Shown in pieces: positions 6,572-7,072 of a DNA stretch of 7,072 nt. Source of the DNA: JANXLS01 sp037129555 (GTDB lineage Bacteria > Planctomycetota > SZUA-567 > H5-PLA8); the NCBI GenBank assembly GCA_037129555.1, contig JBAXUS010000270.1, positions 1 through 7,072 on the forward strand. Direction: 5' to 3'. Both the position numbers and the translations under genes were made by a program. How positions within the stretch are numbered: the first letter of the stretch is position 1; each line of letters begins with the position of its first letter. The notes under the pieces were generated by a model. The model was given only the letters and a program-made list of their open reading frames with translations, made no database searches and was not told the origin of the DNA.

Positions 6572-7072
6572 ATGCGAGCGCTTTCGGTCCAACTCATCAT
6601 GGCGTGTCTATTGATTGCCGGCAACCTCTCTGCGGGTCAAGGCGGGCCGCCGCCGATGGGACCCGCGCCCAAAGCGCCGGACGTGAACATCCAGTGGTTT
6701 GCCACTCTCGATAGTGCAAAAAAGGAGGCGGCGCGAACGGGCCGGCCGATCCTGCTCATCTCCGGCACGCCGCATTGTTCGGGCGTCTCCGGCATCTGGT
6801 GACCGGGCAAACAACGCATGGACGGGAGTTACCTGTTCCAACCCGAAGTAATCGCCGCCTCACGTCAATTTGTCTGCGTTCGACTCGTCACGTATGAGGA
6901 CAAAGACGAAGCATTGTTCTTGAAATCCATCGGCCGCACACGCTCCGGAGAGCTCGAGAATTCGTCGTTTGGGATGCTTGCGCCGGACGGCAAAACGAAA
7001 GTGCTTTTTGGGGGACGCGGCCAATCCTGTTCGGCTCGTCCATTGCTATCGAATCCTCTTGCTAAAAGTAGT
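6572..7072 (+). CDS. Exported thioredoxin-like protein, candidate selenoprotein with in-frame TGA, 3' partial
   Basis: The ATG at 6572 follows a strong Shine-Dalgarno. Residues 1 to about 22 are a signal peptide (Met-Arg, core VQLIMACLLIAG, then NLSAG). A Gly/Pro-rich linker leads to a thioredoxin-like fold: WFATLDSAKKEAARTGRPILLI (helix and first strand, about 42-63), then GTPHCSGVSGIW, then TGA as codon 77 (6800-6802). The same frame continues as PGKQRM, helix QPEVIAASRQ, strand FVCVRL (100-105 region) and late strand FGMLAPDGKTKVL. In related thiol-disulfide proteins the pattern is W-C-P-x-C-x-R-M followed by F-x-x-P-x-V, so the TGA takes the place of the first catalytic Cys. The second Cys is replaced by Lys. 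No further stop occurs in the 90 codons to the window edge. A SECIS-like hairpin follows the TGA. The likely role is periplasmic or envelope thiol redox chemistry if read through as selenocysteine. Alternatives are a pseudogene (Cys codon TGC/TGT mutated to TGA), a sequence error, or a 76-residue truncated product. The last ~16 residues look less protein-like. Confidence 0.65.
6803..6845 (+). promoter_or_regulatory. Candidate bacterial SECIS hairpin after the in-frame TGA
   Basis: Hand folding gives a lower stem CGGG (6804-6807) with CCCG (6842-6845) and an asymmetric internal loop. The upper stem pairs 6819-6822 with 6837-6840 and 6823-6826 with 6832-6835, with U6836 bulged and one G-U pair. 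The apical loop is AGUUA (6827-6831). The loop G and U lie 26 and 27 bases after the TGA, close to the E. coli fdhF element, and a G is among the first two loop bases, as bacterial SECIS models require. The bulged U is on the 3' side, unlike fdhF where it is on the 5' side. The base after TGA is C, a context that favours recoding. No folding energy was computed. Confidence 0.45.

Noticed and set aside
6800..6802. TGA read as Trp through an alternative genetic code
   Set aside because: The 3.75-kb neighbour ends at TGA with the next gene's start 6 bases later, and the two large genes use no internal TGA over about 2000 codons.
6608..6841. Minus-strand open frames of 60-77 codons across the thioredoxin-like gene
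   Set aside because: Arg/Pro-rich shadows; the plus strand has the RBS, signal peptide and fold pattern.
6818..7072. Separate gene restarting at ATG 6818 after the TGA
   Set aside because: No ribosome binding site precedes it, and it would begin inside the active-site helix of the fold.

Overview
The window looks like chromosomal DNA of a free-living, surface-active bacterium. The best guess is Verrucomicrobiota or the neighbouring Planctomycetota/Lentisphaerota. Reasons are a moderately high G+C content, large secreted carbohydrate-type enzymes, and autotransporter-associated beta-strand (PATR-type) repeats on a protein with no visible beta-barrel. This assignment is inference from gene style; there is no rRNA or marker gene in the window.

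Layout. Positions 1-2436 (minus strand) hold the first 812 codons of a gene that runs off the left edge. It encodes a signal peptide, a NodB-type polysaccharide deacetylase domain, an Ig-like domain and a beta-strand-repeat region. I translated this frame codon by codon and found no stop. Six bases upstream of its start ends a 3.75-kb minus-strand gene (2443-6195, possibly from 6228). It encodes a secreted beta-rich protein with a duplicated module of about 235 residues and a C-terminal helical, tryptophan-rich domain that may be a polysaccharide lyase or glycosidase-like alpha/alpha toroid. The two genes look like one operon for secreted, glycan-directed proteins.

Positions 6196-6571 form a divergent intergenic region with a 14-base perfect palindrome. 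To the right, on the plus strand, a gene starts at 6572 behind a strong Shine-Dalgarno sequence. It encodes an exported thioredoxin-like protein and continues past the right edge.

The most interesting signal is in that last gene. Its frame is interrupted by one TGA (6800-6802), after which 90 clean codons continue the same thioredoxin-like fold. The TGA falls where thioredoxin-like proteins carry their N-terminal catalytic cysteine (Trp-Cys-Pro-x-x-Gln-Arg-Met becomes Trp-TGA-Pro-Gly-Lys-Gln-Arg-Met). It is followed by a foldable hairpin with a GU-containing apical loop and a bulged U at the distance expected of a bacterial SECIS element. This makes the gene a strong candidate selenoprotein. 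TGA is used as an ordinary stop in the neighbouring operon, so a reassigned genetic code is unlikely. A pseudogene or sequencing error remains the main alternative.
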